This document shows positions 19,504 through 29,454 of a DNA stretch of 64,000 nucleotides, in pieces. The translations under genes were made by a program, and so were the position numbers. This stretch comes from Ochromonas danica. Taxonomy: Eukaryota > Sar > Chrysophyceae > Chromulinales > Chromulinaceae. The stretch spans positions 98,500-162,499 of the forward strand of contig VKHL01000061.1 in the NCBI GenBank assembly GCA_015146655.1, in the 5' to 3' direction. The notes below the pieces were generated by a model. That model ran no database searches. It had not been told where the DNA came from and saw only the letters and a list, made by a program, of their open reading frames with translations. Numbering within the stretch: the stretch's first letter is position 1; every line of letters begins with the position of its first letter.

Positions 19504-22500
19504 ATGAATTCATCTAAATCCATGAGAGAAATGACGGGAAGAGACGTCAACTGGCGCACGGGCATCAATCTGGTGGACCCCGACACTGGCCTCACGCCTC
19601 TCATGCTGGCCGCCATACAGGGCAAGCAGCCCATCGCACAGGTGCTGCTGGAGCGCGGCGCTGAGGTGGACTACAAGGAGAGCAGGAAAGGACGCACAGC
19701 GCTTCACATCGCGGCTCGCTCAGGGCAGGTGGCAGTGGCGGTGGAGCTGCTCAAGCGAGACGCTGCCGTCAACGCCACCGACCGCTTCCTCAAAACACCG
19801 CTGATGCACGCTGCGAAGGGAGGATACTTGGACTGCGTCAAGGCGCTGCTAGCGCGCGGCGCGGGCGTGAACATGACGGACGAGAAGGGCTTCTCTCCTC
19901 TGCACTACGCCGCGCGCTTCGGCCACTATCAAGTTGTTCAAGCACTCGCAGCAGCAGGTGCCGCATTGGAGATCCGAGATGAACTTGACGGCAAGACTGC
20001 TTTGCATTGGGCGGCGCAGTTCGGTCGCAAGGAGACTGTGTTGGCTCTGCTGGACTTGGGCGCGAAGGTCAACCGGCGCGCCTCGAAGGACAAAGTGACT
20101 GCCTTGATGCTGGCCAGCCGCGAGGGATTCAAGTCAATTATCTCCATTTTGATTCAACGCAAGGCAGACGCGAATATGACGGATCTGTTTGGATGGACTG
20201 CGCTGCATTTCGCGGCATCGTGGGGACGGCGGGACAGCGCACACCTCTTGATCGTTGACGGCTTCGCTGACCTGAACGCGCGTGCCTTTGGACAGGATAA
20301 AAGTGGCGGAATTCCCCCCTTGATTGTGGCAGCGAAAGGCGGTCACGTGGAGGTGATGAAGGTGCTGCTGCACTATGGGGCCAATGTCGACCTCTGCGAG
20401 TTGGCGGCGCACGAATCCGCCCTTGCCTGCGCCTCCGCGCTGGGTCTCTGCGAAGTCATGCAGTGTCTCATAGACTATGGAGCGAGAGTCAACATACAGA
20501 ATGAGGTGACAGGGAGCACGCCTCTGATGGCGGCGGCTGGCGCGGGGCGGCGCGGGGCGATTGTGTTGCTGCTGGACCACCTCGCAGACATGAACATCCT
20601 CGATCGGGCAGGGCGCACTGCCTTGGAGTATGCTGAGAGGAATAAGTACGAAGAGGTCTTTTTGTCTGCGTTGCTGCAGGTCTCCGCTTCAGCGAAGGTC
20701 AATCTTCTGCCTTGGCTGGAGGTGCAGCTGCCGCATTTGAAGCCTTCTTACGGAGAGCCTTCGGTCTTCCTCTCCTCTCTGCTGTACCGTAAACGGGGAC
20801 TGTTCTTTGGACTATACCAGCTCACTGGCGACTGCGATGTCTATCTGGTCTACGGCTTGGTCATGATCGCTGCGGCCTGTCGCCAGGCAATCGTCACTCA
20901 CCCGCGAGACCGTCCGCACCTCTCGCGCCACCTCGCTGAGGTGGAACGAATGCTTTTGTGTTGCTTACGTTGCAGAGAGCTTTGTCGCGATGAGATCTTC
21001 ACGGACGTCTTCATTATGGGTACAGTGCCCTGCGGAGCGCTAGGCCCTCACTATCGCATCGACTACCTCGCCAGCGCTCTCGTCACTGGCCCGCTCGCGT
21101 TGTACCTCGATCAAGGTCTTACGTCCTTGCTTGCCGCAGAAGAAGTTAGTGAAAAGATCGATCGGCTCTTTTTCGCCTGTCTGCGCGAGGTGGGCGAGGA
21201 GGTCGACGGCTATGGCAGCGCCTGCGGACCTCTTCTGCGGCTGCGCTACTGCCCCGCGGCCATGCTCCTCCTTGGCATTGCTGGAGACTTAGTTCTTCTG
21301 GCCCTCCTTGCCTACTATACCACCTACCTTTCGTCCAAGACTGGAGGAGGCGGTGCAGGGCGTCTGTCGGCTTTGGAAGGAGTCATTCTGGCAGGCAGTG
21401 TCGCGAGACTTCTGCACGCCATTGGGCTGATCGAGGAGAAGCGTTGGGCGGTGAGTCCATCAGTTATCGTCCGCTTTGCAGAGCTCGAGAAGATGCGCTG
21501 GAGAAAGATATACGGGCATTTCTTGGAGACTCCGTGGCACTTCTTGGATCTCTGCACTGTGTGTCTCTCACTGGCGGGCAGCTTTCTGCTTCTCGTGCAG
21601 CGACCGTCTGATAGACTGCGACCTCATCCTAGTGACCCCGCCACTCAACTACTTGCTGTGGCTTGTGTTCCTCTTTCGCTCAGCTTGCTTCGCTATCCAG
21701 CCGCTCTCTCGAGATCGCTGGGCTTGCCGCTTGTCACAGTCTCCGCGCTAGCCGCAGACCTCTCGGGCATTCTTCTATTGCTGGCCGCGCTTGGTTTGGG
21801 GTTTGGTCTTGTTTTCTATGCGCTATTCCGTGACGATGTGGATAGTTTTCGGTCGGTGGAGAGGACCATAGCCACGCTGTTCAGCGCCGTGTTGAAGCAG
21901 TTCGACCCGCAGCTCTTCGTGGACTCTTCGCGACATCTTCTCGGCGACCTGCTAGGAGGACTCTTCCTCCTTCTCACTGTGGGGCTAGCTTTCAATGCTG
22001 TCATTGGCATCATGTCTGCAAGGTTCCAGCAAGTGCGGCTGGAGGTGGAGGGCTGGTGGCAGCGAGAGCGATGTCTGCTCTTGCAGCAGAACCTCCTCGT
22101 CTTGGAGAAGAGCCCTTTGGCCATGCTTCCAGCTCCATTTAATCTCTTCTCATCTCTGTTTTACATTCCTCATGTCTTCGTGGCCTGGAGATCGCGTCTT
22201 GCTCGAGATCGTCGAACTGCTCCCTCAATTGCTGGACAAGCCAGCGACGCCTTCCTTCTCCTGCTGCTTCTCTTCCCCGCTGCTGTCGTGGAGTACTGCC
22301 GCATTTATCTGCTATCACCGATAGCTGGGTGGATTGCTAAGGCCTACTACCTGGCTGTGAGTCCCCTGGGGATTCTCCACGCTGCCTGCTGTTTGTTCGT
22401 CAAACACTTCCGCGACCCAGCGCCGCGATTGCTCATCAAAAGCCGTCTCACAGATGGACGCTTGCGCTTAAGCTACGGTGTTGATCGAGATTACTATGAG

Positions 22501-23721
22501 GCCCAGGCGTTGTCTCGGTTCGAAGATCAGCGACTCCACAGGCCTTTGGAGCAATTCGCCAATCCGCTCTTCACTGCCGAGGCGGCGCTGGACAAGGAAG
22601 TGCTCCGCAGATTGAAAGAAGCAGCCTATGCTCGTGGATTTATGGGCGATGAAGCGATTAATGCTCAACCTTTAGCCCACCGCAAGTATGAGTCAGAAGG
22701 GGAGGGTGGACTGTCAATCCTTCTGAGGAAATGGTGGCAACGAAAGCGCAAAGATGATTTTGAAGGTCGTGATATCCGCATTGCCCCAATTAGTGCCTAT
22801 TTACAATTAGCAAACATACAGGATATTGAAGATATTGTGCCACCAGGACTTCAAACAGAATCGTTCAAGAAGAGCGGCGCATTGCCATCCGCGGAAAGGG
22901 CGGCTGGAGACAACACAAGTCTGCTCCCAGAGCAGTCTTCCACTGTTGATGTGGTCGAAGCCAATCAACAGTTCTATACTCAACAACTGGACGTGCTTGG
23001 TACTATCCCTGGCAACAACAGTCTTGCCTATGCCAGCCAATATGATCAGCAGCGAGTCAGCGACCTTCCCGCCGCCAAACCAGGCATCTGGTGGATTGCT
23101 AAGAAACCAACTTCACCGAATAAGCGATTCTTCCAGAGCTCTAAAAGTGCTCATTTCTCAGGCGCGGAGGGTGAAATGGTGACCATGAGTCCTTATCAAC
23201 CTGGCATTCTGTCAGCTGACCAATGGCAAGAGCTGGCACAGGAGACTGAGCCACAGAATGCTCACATCACCTCCAACCTGCTTTCCACGGTCAGCAGGAC
23301 GAAGAGTAAATCGCAAATGGGAACTAGAAATGCATACCAAGGACAAGTTGACGAAGGGCAGGAGGAAGTCGACCGGGAAGAGCTGGATCTCCCCACCAAC
23401 TCGGCCGCCTCTGCCCTCGCAGTGCCTTCCTTTTACTTCCCCGCACAGCGCTTCCCTCCCATATTTCTACCACATGAACGGAAGAAAATCTTCGAAGAGG
23501 TCCTGCCAGATGTCTTCCACGATGATTTCACCCATGCCATCGAAACAAGCGAGCGGAACTTTTCCATTTTGGAGTTGCGCTTGCAGAACTTGGAAGGAAT
23601 GTTTTCCAAACAATTGTCTCTGCTGCAGCAAATTGCTGAGCAGCAGGAGAATTATAAAGCACAACCAGCCCAACTTCTTCCTGAATCTACGGCGGAACAC
23701 AATCAGTATAGCTACTATTAA
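19504..23721 (+). CDS. ankyrin-repeat TRP-like cation channel
   Basis: 1405 aa, single exon, ATG 19504. Residues ~25-400 are about eleven ankyrin repeats (for example TPLMLAAIQGKQPIAQVLLE, TALHIAARSGQVAVAVELL). Residues ~580-850 hold multiple hydrophobic helices, ending in a TRP/ion-transport layout: a long helix GILLLLAALGLGFGLVFYALF, a pore-like loop (TIATLFSAVLKQFDP) and a last helix LFLLLTVGLAFNAVIGIMSARFQ, the S6 with the asparagine and IM(A/S) ending typical of TRP channels. The ~550-residue C-terminal tail is hydrophilic and ends in a coiled coil (ILELRLQNLEGMFSKQLSLLQQ). The order ankyrin then TRP pore resembles TRPA/TRPN, but subfamily is not assigned. Possible mechano-, thermo- or chemosensory role at the plasma or flagellar membrane is inference. 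Confidence 0.8.
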   Translation: MNSSKSMREMTGRDVNWRTGINLVDPDTGLTPLMLAAIQGKQPIAQVLLERGAEVDYKESRKGRTALHIAARSGQVAVAVELLKRDAAVNATDRFLKTPLMHAAKGGYLDCVKALLARGAGVNMTDEKGFSPLHYAARFGHYQVVQALAAAGAALEIRDELDGKTALHWAAQFGRKETVLALLDLGAKVNRRASKDKVTALMLASREGFKSIISILIQRKADANMTDLFGWTALHFAASWGRRDSAHLLIVDGFADLNARAFGQDKSGGIPPLIVAAKGGHVEVMKVLLHYGANVDLCELAAHESALACASALGLCEVMQCLIDYGARVNIQNEVTGSTPLMAAAGAGRRGAIVLLLDHLADMNILDRAGRTALEYAERNKYEEVFLSALLQVSASAKVNLLPWLEVQLPHLKPSYGEPSVFLSSLLYRKRGLFFGLYQLTGDCDVYLVYGLVMIAAACRQAIVTHPRDRPHLSRHLAEVERMLLCCLRCRELCRDEIFTDVFIMGTVPCGALGPHYRIDYLASALVTGPLALYLDQGLTSLLAAEEVSEKIDRLFFACLREVGEEVDGYGSACGPLLRLRYCPAAMLLLGIAGDLVLLALLAYYTTYLSSKTGGGGAGRLSALEGVILAGSVARLLHAIGLIEEKRWAVSPSVIVRFAELEKMRWRKIYGHFLETPWHFLDLCTVCLSLAGSFLLLVQRPSDRLRPHPSDPATQLLAVACVPLSLSLLRYPAALSRSLGLPLVTVSALAADLSGILLLLAALGLGFGLVFYALFRDDVDSFRSVERTIATLFSAVLKQFDPQLFVDSSRHLLGDLLGGLFLLLTVGLAFNAVIGIMSARFQQVRLEVEGWWQRERCLLLQQNLLVLEKSPLAMLPAPFNLFSSLFYIPHVFVAWRSRLARDRRTAPSIAGQASDAFLLLLLLFPAAVVEYCRIYLLSPIAGWIAKAYYLAVSPLGILHAACCLFVKHFRDPAPRLLIKSRLTDGRLRLSYGVDRDYYEAQALSRFEDQRLHRPLEQFANPLFTAEAALDKEVLRRLKEAAYARGFMGDEAINAQPLAHRKYESEGEGGLSILLRKWWQRKRKDDFEGRDIRIAPISAYLQLANIQDIEDIVPPGLQTESFKKSGALPSAERAAGDNTSLLPEQSSTVDVVEANQQFYTQQLDVLGTIPGNNSLAYASQYDQQRVSDLPAAKPGIWWIAKKPTSPNKRFFQSSKSAHFSGAEGEMVTMSPYQPGILSADQWQELAQETEPQNAHITSNLLSTVSRTKSKSQMGTRNAYQGQVDEGQEEVDREELDLPTNSAASALAVPSFYFPAQRFPPIFLPHERKKIFEEVLPDVFHDDFTHAIETSERNFSILELRLQNLEGMFSKQLSLLQQIAEQQENYKAQPAQLLPESTAEHNQYSYY

Positions 23722-23899
23722 TTAGAATTCCCAATCATTGTACAAACTGTATACACCCCCACCCGCGGGCAGCCAATTGTATTCTTTAATCCATAAAAGG
23801 CTCATCGATTATAGTTACACTTCAAGTTAGCTAGCCAAAGGAAAGGGAGGAAAGATCCTAAGTGGGGCTTCTACTTCTATCACAGCATGTCTTTCCTTC

Positions 23900-26800
23900 T
23901 TAACCAATGTTGAAGACCTTCTTCAGCTTGGCAAACAGCGCGACATCGTCCTTGGTCACCTCACTAAACCACCACAAATCATAATAAGAACTAGCACATA
24001 ATAAGGATAGTTGTTGGTTTGCTTACTCTCGGAAGAATTCTTTGCAAGCGTCGATGGACTCTCGTGTGATCTTACTGTAGAGACCAGTATTGTGGTCGAA
24101 CTGTCGGCCATAGGTGATGGTGGGGTTGGACTCATTTACGATGCGAATAGAAACTTGCGTGCCTTTCTTGGCTGTAGTCACTTCCTTGTGATTGATCTCC
24201 AAGCGAGTGACTCTGCCCACATCGACATTCGAGGAAGGCACGCAGAGAGGAGTATTGAGACGCAAGGTTCCCTCCACGACCTCCACGCCCAAGACGATGG
24301 GATCTTTCTTGTTGAAGATGTACTGGGGAAGAATCTTGAGTATACAAGGGAATACCACAACATTAGCAGCTTCAGCCTTCTTGGCCTCATGTAAACCGGA
24401 GATATACTTCGTGAATTGGTCGAAGAGGTGATAGATGATATCCGCCGTGAAGATGCGCACGTTGAGCTCTTCGGACATCTCCTTCGCTTCACTGTCTATC
24501 GATACATCGAAGGCAAGAATAGTTGCAAACTCTGGTAACTTCTTCTCATGCATGATAGAGGCGCGCATGACATCTTTCTTATGGATGGGCCCAATACTCA
24601 CAAAGCTGACGGGGATGGGAGGTTTGCATTCTTCGCGTAAGAATTGCAAGAGAGCTTCCAGCGCACCCAAAGTCGAGGCGTGGACAGTAACACCACGTTC
24701 GTCCGTTTGAAGAGATTTCATAACTTTAGTGAGGTCGCTCTGCACTTCTTCTTTGATGTCTTCAACATCATCCTCAGCCTGCACCACCAAGATGGATGTG
24801 CCGGCCACAGTTCGACCGATCAGTGGAGCGACAATCTTCACGCCGATCGCACCAGAGATGCTGCTGTGATGAATATACTCGCTCCTCACGCGCATCTCTC
24901 GGTTAGGCGGCGGGGTGAGCAGGGCACGAATATTGGTCACAACGGGCCCATCCATGGTCGACACCACGATGGTATCACCTTCGCGCAAAGTGCCGTTAAC
25001 CAAGACAACATCTACAGTATGTCCTAGACCCTCGATAGCCTTGACTTCCAAAACGGTACACTGCAAAGCCTCGGAATACATGAGCTGCTCAGTGAGGCGG
25101 TCCTGCGTGAGGGAGATGACCATGCGCAGCAGATCTGGAACACCCTCACCAGAGATAGCGCTCGTGGGCACAAGAGACACAGTATGAGCAGGATCATCAT
25201 TCTCCCAATAGAGCTTCGCGTTCAGTCCCTGCTCCATGAGCTGAGTGATTGTCATCGTCAGACGATCTTTGAACTCAAAGTGCACATTTTCGTCTTGAGC
25301 CTCAAGAGCTGCACGAATAGGGCTATCAGGCATACGCTTCCAGCCATACATACGATCCACTTTATTGAGTGCGACCACAAAAGGCGTGCGTCGTCGCTTG
25401 AGCATGTTGATAGACTCGATGGTCTGTTGCTCCAAGCCGTGCATCAAATCGATAACAAGGATTGCAATATCGCAAAGCGAGGAGCCACGCGAACGAAGAT
25501 TTGTAAAAGCTTCGTGTCCAGGAGTATCGATAACCAGCAGGCCTGGTATTTTAATATCGAATGCTCCGTAGGCTTGCATGCAAGCAGTTTGCTGAGCGAG
25601 TGTTTCGCGAGGAAATTGAGTCGCACCGATCTGCTGGGTGATACCTCCTGCTTCTCCATCTTGGACGTTAGTGTGACGGATCTTATCCAATAGCTTGGTC
25701 TTTCCAGTATCGACGTGACCCATGATACAAGAGATGGCAGAGCGAAGGTTGTTGGGAGAGCGCTGGGCACGTGCCGCTTCCTCACGCGCCAAGCGATTCC
25801 GCCGAGCCTCCTCCTTGCGCTGCAGAGCTTCTCTTTCCTTGCGAGCCATTTCCTCGCGCTCTCGTTCCTCTTCTTCGCGCCTCAGACGAGCTTCTTCTTC
25901 GCGACGAGCTCGCTCAAGGCCTGCCTGGCGGAGCTTTTCCTGCTCTGCGCGGCGCTCGACCTCCAGCAGATCTTCCACTTCCTCATCCTTAGTGTTCAAC
26001 GTGAGATTTAACTTTGAATCCAAATCCAAATTAGCTTCCCAGTCGTCGCCATCGGCAGCTGCTTCCCAGTCATCGACAAGTGGCCCCATGGAAATGGCCG
26101 GAGTGGCGGCCTCTTCCTCACTCTCATCGTCACTTTCCTCAGCCTTCTGATCACTTTCTTGAGGTGTGGGGCTGGTCGCCTTCTTCTGAGCAGGCTTACG
26201 TGAAGCATAGAGGGCAGCCTGAGAGGTGACTTTGCTTTGCTCGGCAGCGCCTCCAGTGGTCGGCACCTGCACCAAGCCCGAGGCTTTTAGAGCCTCGAGG
26301 CGAGCGGCAGTTTTCTTGGCACGCTCCTTTTCAGCTTTCGTCATGTAGGTTCCGGCAGCTTTCTGCGCTGCGACCTTGTCAGCCTTGGCTTTCCGTCTGC
26401 GCTCTTTCTCCTCCTCGATGGCCCGGCGCTCAGCTTCCAGGCGTTCCTCTTCCAAGCGGACGCGCTCATCCTCCTCTTCCTGGAGCTTCTTGATTCTCGC
26501 CTCTTCCTCAGCAATACGTTGTTTGTGAGCCAGAATGGCCTTGGCTGCCTGAGAGGTGGGGGCGGCGGCTTTCTCCTTGGCCTTGTCGTCCTTCTTCACT
26601 TTCTTCTTCTTCTTTCTCTTGTCCTATCAAAGGAGAAAAGGTCAGATACTGCATCGAAGGAAGGAAGGAAGGGTCATTTGTACCTTCTTCGCGCCGCCAG
26701 CCCCTTCCTCCTCGCCGCTGTCGTCGTCGTCGTCCTCATTGTCAGCCTCCGCCTGAGTCACGCCAGAATAATGTTTAAGTTAAGCACAGCAAAGCAAGTT

Positions 26801-26989
26801 CATTAGCGTGTTCCAAAGGTGAATAGAACGTACCGCGGGAGCGGATGCGGGCTCAGGGGCAGCGGGCGGGGCGGGCGTTGGCTCTTCGCTGGCCTTGACT
26901 GCCAACTCTGCATTCAAAATAGCGTCCCAGTCATCATCTTCGGTAGAAGACTTTCCTTTCTTGTTGTTTCCTCCCTTCTTCTTCGACAT
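23900..26989 (-). CDS. EIF5B: translation initiation factor eIF5B
   Basis: Four exons on the minus strand: 26834-26989, 26684-26752, 24027-26623 and 23900-23963 (GT-AG), ~961 aa. The N-terminal third is a charged Lys/Glu-rich extension starting MSKKKGGNNKKGK. The GTPase domain shows GHVDTGKTKLLDKIR (G1), GGITQQIGA (switch I), DTPGHEAF (G3) and NKVDRMYGW (G4). Domains II-IV follow, and the short last exon supplies the conserved end RDEVTKDDVALFAKLKKVF. eIF5B is the GTPase that joins the large ribosomal subunit to the initiation complex in the cytosol. Starts 168 bp from the divergent GNAT gene; converges with the channel gene. Confidence 0.95.
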
Positions 26990-27157
26990 TTTCTCGACAA
27001 AATGCAGAAGCTTTCCGTGTCTTGTTGAGTGAGAGGATTGATTGGCAGAAGCAACTCCACCACACAAGAGCAGGAGACTTTCCTCAGTGAAGCACGAGAG
27101 AAATACTTCAACTTTTCGAGGTTTCCATCGTCACTTCGCGGAGCTCTGCACACAAAA

Positions 27158-27889
27158 ATGAGATTCGCTTTCGTTGGCATTTTGTTTTTCATCATTGCAC
27201 ACCAATGCGTTCTGTCCTTTGGGTTTCCTTCAAAAGCACTTTGTGCGGTCAGGAGGAGCTGTTCGTATCTTGAAATGAAAGCTGACCGCCAGCTCGAGAT
27301 GCTTGTGACCGCCCAGAATGTGCGCCAGCTCTCCTTCGTGGACATCGGGGACATCTGCAACCTACATTCCGCGTTTTTCTCTCCGAAGTGTACCAATATT
27401 TTCCAACTCATTTTGTTAAACATGCAGATCTTCTACTTCTCTGCCGTGAAGCTGATCTTCCCTTCTATCTATGGATATTCCATGCTGGGGCTGCGATTGC
27501 CAGGATCCAGGCAACTTGTTGGATGTGTCGAGGTATCTCTGCAATCTTGTAGTGGAAGCTTAGGCGATCTTCGGCTTCGTCCGCTCACTGCGCGGCGGAA
27601 GGAGTCAGTGCGACTCGCCCCGTACCTCTGCAACCTGCTCATCGATGAGAGATTCCGCCGCCGCGGATTTGGACGACTTCTAGTCGAATCATGCATCCAA
27701 CATGCTCGTGAGGGAGGATTTGACACCCTCAGCCTCCACGTAGAGAGAGAGTCGCTGGCCGCGCTCTGTCTGTACGTTGCCTGCGGGTTTGAGTTGATGG
27801 CTGCACTGCCAGCAAAGTCTTCCAAGACATCCTATTCGGACACTCTCTTCCTCACCAAACATTTGTACAGCCAGATCAATACTAGCTAA
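27158..27889 (+). CDS. GNAT-family N-acetyltransferase, probably plastid-targeted
   Basis: 243 aa from ATG 27158; an open frame reaches upstream to 27029, but the Met at 27158 starts a good signal peptide (MRFAFVGILFFIIAHQCVLS) followed by an SFGFPSK transit-like motif. The GNAT core is at residues ~135-235: the beta4 strand APYLCNLLIDERF, the acetyl-CoA pyrophosphate loop RRRGFGRLLVESC (R/Q-x-x-G-x-G/A) and the LHVERESLAALCLYVACGFE end seen in RimI-like enzymes. It should acetylate a protein or small amine in the plastid; the substrate is unknown. Bidirectional promoter with eIF5B. Confidence 0.8.
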   Translation: MRFAFVGILFFIIAHQCVLSFGFPSKALCAVRRSCSYLEMKADRQLEMLVTAQNVRQLSFVDIGDICNLHSAFFSPKCTNIFQLILLNMQIFYFSAVKLIFPSIYGYSMLGLRLPGSRQLVGCVEVSLQSCSGSLGDLRLRPLTARRKESVRLAPYLCNLLIDERFRRRGFGRLLVESCIQHAREGGFDTLSLHVERESLAALCLYVACGFELMAALPAKSSKTSYSDTLFLTKHLYSQINTS

Positions 27890-28183
27890 TAATGGTCTAT
27901 GTTAATCTTAGTTTCAAGGTATAATGAGGGGAAGTACACATTATATGCAGCAACGCTCTTCAGCATGGCTCTGTCTAACTTAGGTCACTGTTCCAAACTA
28001 CCTTCATCTGCCCGGTGATTATGAAAGTAATCTAGGGAGGCAAACAAGCAAAATTGTGGCAGACAGAAGACAGATGGACAATTGGTAGACATGGAGGGCT
28101 GGAGAATGAGACGATGTAGAACGAAGAGTCATGATAACTCTTAAAGTCAAGTAGCAAGGATGCTATGAGAAAGTTCTCATCAT

Positions 28184-29002
28184 TTAACAACAACCTCCCT
28201 TGGAAGGAGCGCTGTTTTGGCCGCTAACATTGGCACGATTTCCAGGTTTAGCTGGGCGAGTATTGGACAACAAATTGGGGTTCTCCAAGACCTGTTCCAA
28301 CAAAGAGAGAATAAGGATAACTATTGTATACCTTTGCAATCATGCACAACTAACCTTTTGAACTACTTCTTGGAAAACCTGGGCGATACCCTCCTTGGTC
28401 TTGGCACTCGCCTCCATAAACAACATACCCCTGGACCGAGCCCAGTCATTAGCTACTTCTCGCTGCACAGTACGAGCCTGATCCACTTTGTTTCCTACAA
28501 GGAGCTTGACCACTTCCTTGCCACCTCCCATGCTAAACTGCTCCACCTCCTGCAGCCACATGTTGAGGCTGTCGAAGGTCTCCTTACGCGTGACATCATA
28601 GACCAAGATAATACCCTGAGCACCGCGATAGTAAGAGCTTGTGAGAGTGCGAAATCTCTCTTGGCCAGCAGTATCCCAGATGGTGACTTTCACTCGCTTG
28701 GGGCGGCCGTCAGGACCCGTGGCGTCCATCACCTTGACCTTGAAGTCCACACCTGCACCAAGCATCTGTTAAGCGAAAAACAAGCAAACGAGTCACTCAA
28801 GGAACTAACCAATGGTGCTCTGCAAGTTTTCGTTGAAGTATCCGTCAGTGAACTGAAGCAAAATACTGGCAACAGATGGAAGGGAAATCAGTTCAACTCC
28901 TTGGCACGGGGTAACAGACAGTCTCTCTCACCTCGACTTGCCGACACCGGCATCTCCAATAAGAAGGATTTTGAAGACATGATCTAAGTTTTCTGTGGCC
29001 AT
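28184..29002 (-). CDS. RAB18: Rab18-type small GTPase
   Basis: Four exons on the minus strand: 28932-29002, 28810-28865, 28355-28752 and 28184-28291, ~210 aa. Starts MATENLDHVFKILLIGDAGV. Motifs: GDAGVGKSS (P-loop), STIGVDFK (switch I, Rab18-like), WDTAGQERFRTLTSSYYRGA (switch II), VGNKVDQ and EASAKT. The last exon ends in SKGGCC, a double-cysteine geranylgeranylation site. Rab18 acts on ER and lipid-droplet membranes; assignment to Rab18 rather than another RabC-type GTPase rests on the GVDFKVKVM and LTSSYYRGAQG blocks. Note that the apparent ATG at 28765 lies inside intron 2. Head-to-head with HSP90. Confidence 0.92.
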
Positions 29003-29308
29003 GGTTTGTGTTTGATCGAGGAATGAATTTGATCTGCAATCTGTTAACAGCAAAAGGCCAGGAGAAAGATCTTTGGTCAGCAGACGCAATATATAATTTA
29101 TCACACAGGAGCAATTCGATCTTCACTTACAAAGAATCTAAAAATAGAGGATCACTACGGGCGATCAAATCAAAGATGAAGCGGGAAGGATGGGCTCACA
29201 AACCAACGCTACGATGCCAACGACAAAAAGCAAGAAGATCGCCCAACCCCCACGTTTCCCTCTTAACTTCCCATAAAGTGTTTTTGACCGATGGGAAACG
29301 GGTTCTTT

Positions 29309-29415
29309 TTCTAGAAGCGCAGAATGTCTGCATGGGGTGTTCTAGAAGGTCAGCCTTCGTGTGGGTGGCGCGCGCCGAAGTCATGAGATTCATCAGAATT
29401 GAATTCTTTCGAGAA
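29309..29415 (+). promoter_or_regulatory. heat-shock-element-like sites upstream of HSP90
   Basis: Three inverted TTCnnGAA pairs lie within 107 bp: 29309-29316 (TTCTAGAA), 29340-29347 (TTCTAGAA) and 29408-29415 (TTCGAGAA, immediately after GAATTC at 29401-29406). The last ends 39 bp before the HSP90 ATG. This is the core arrangement recognised by HSF trimers. The HSF gene itself is the next gene downstream of HSP90. Confidence 0.65.
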
Positions 29416-29454
29416 CCGTTCCCAAAGTTCGCCTAAGTTTTAGTGTTAGAAAAA

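Noticed and set aside
28340-28765. Rab18 starting at the internal ATG 28765
   Set aside because: That ATG lies in intron 2; using the acceptor at 28753 restores STIGVDFK and joins the P-loop exons upstream.
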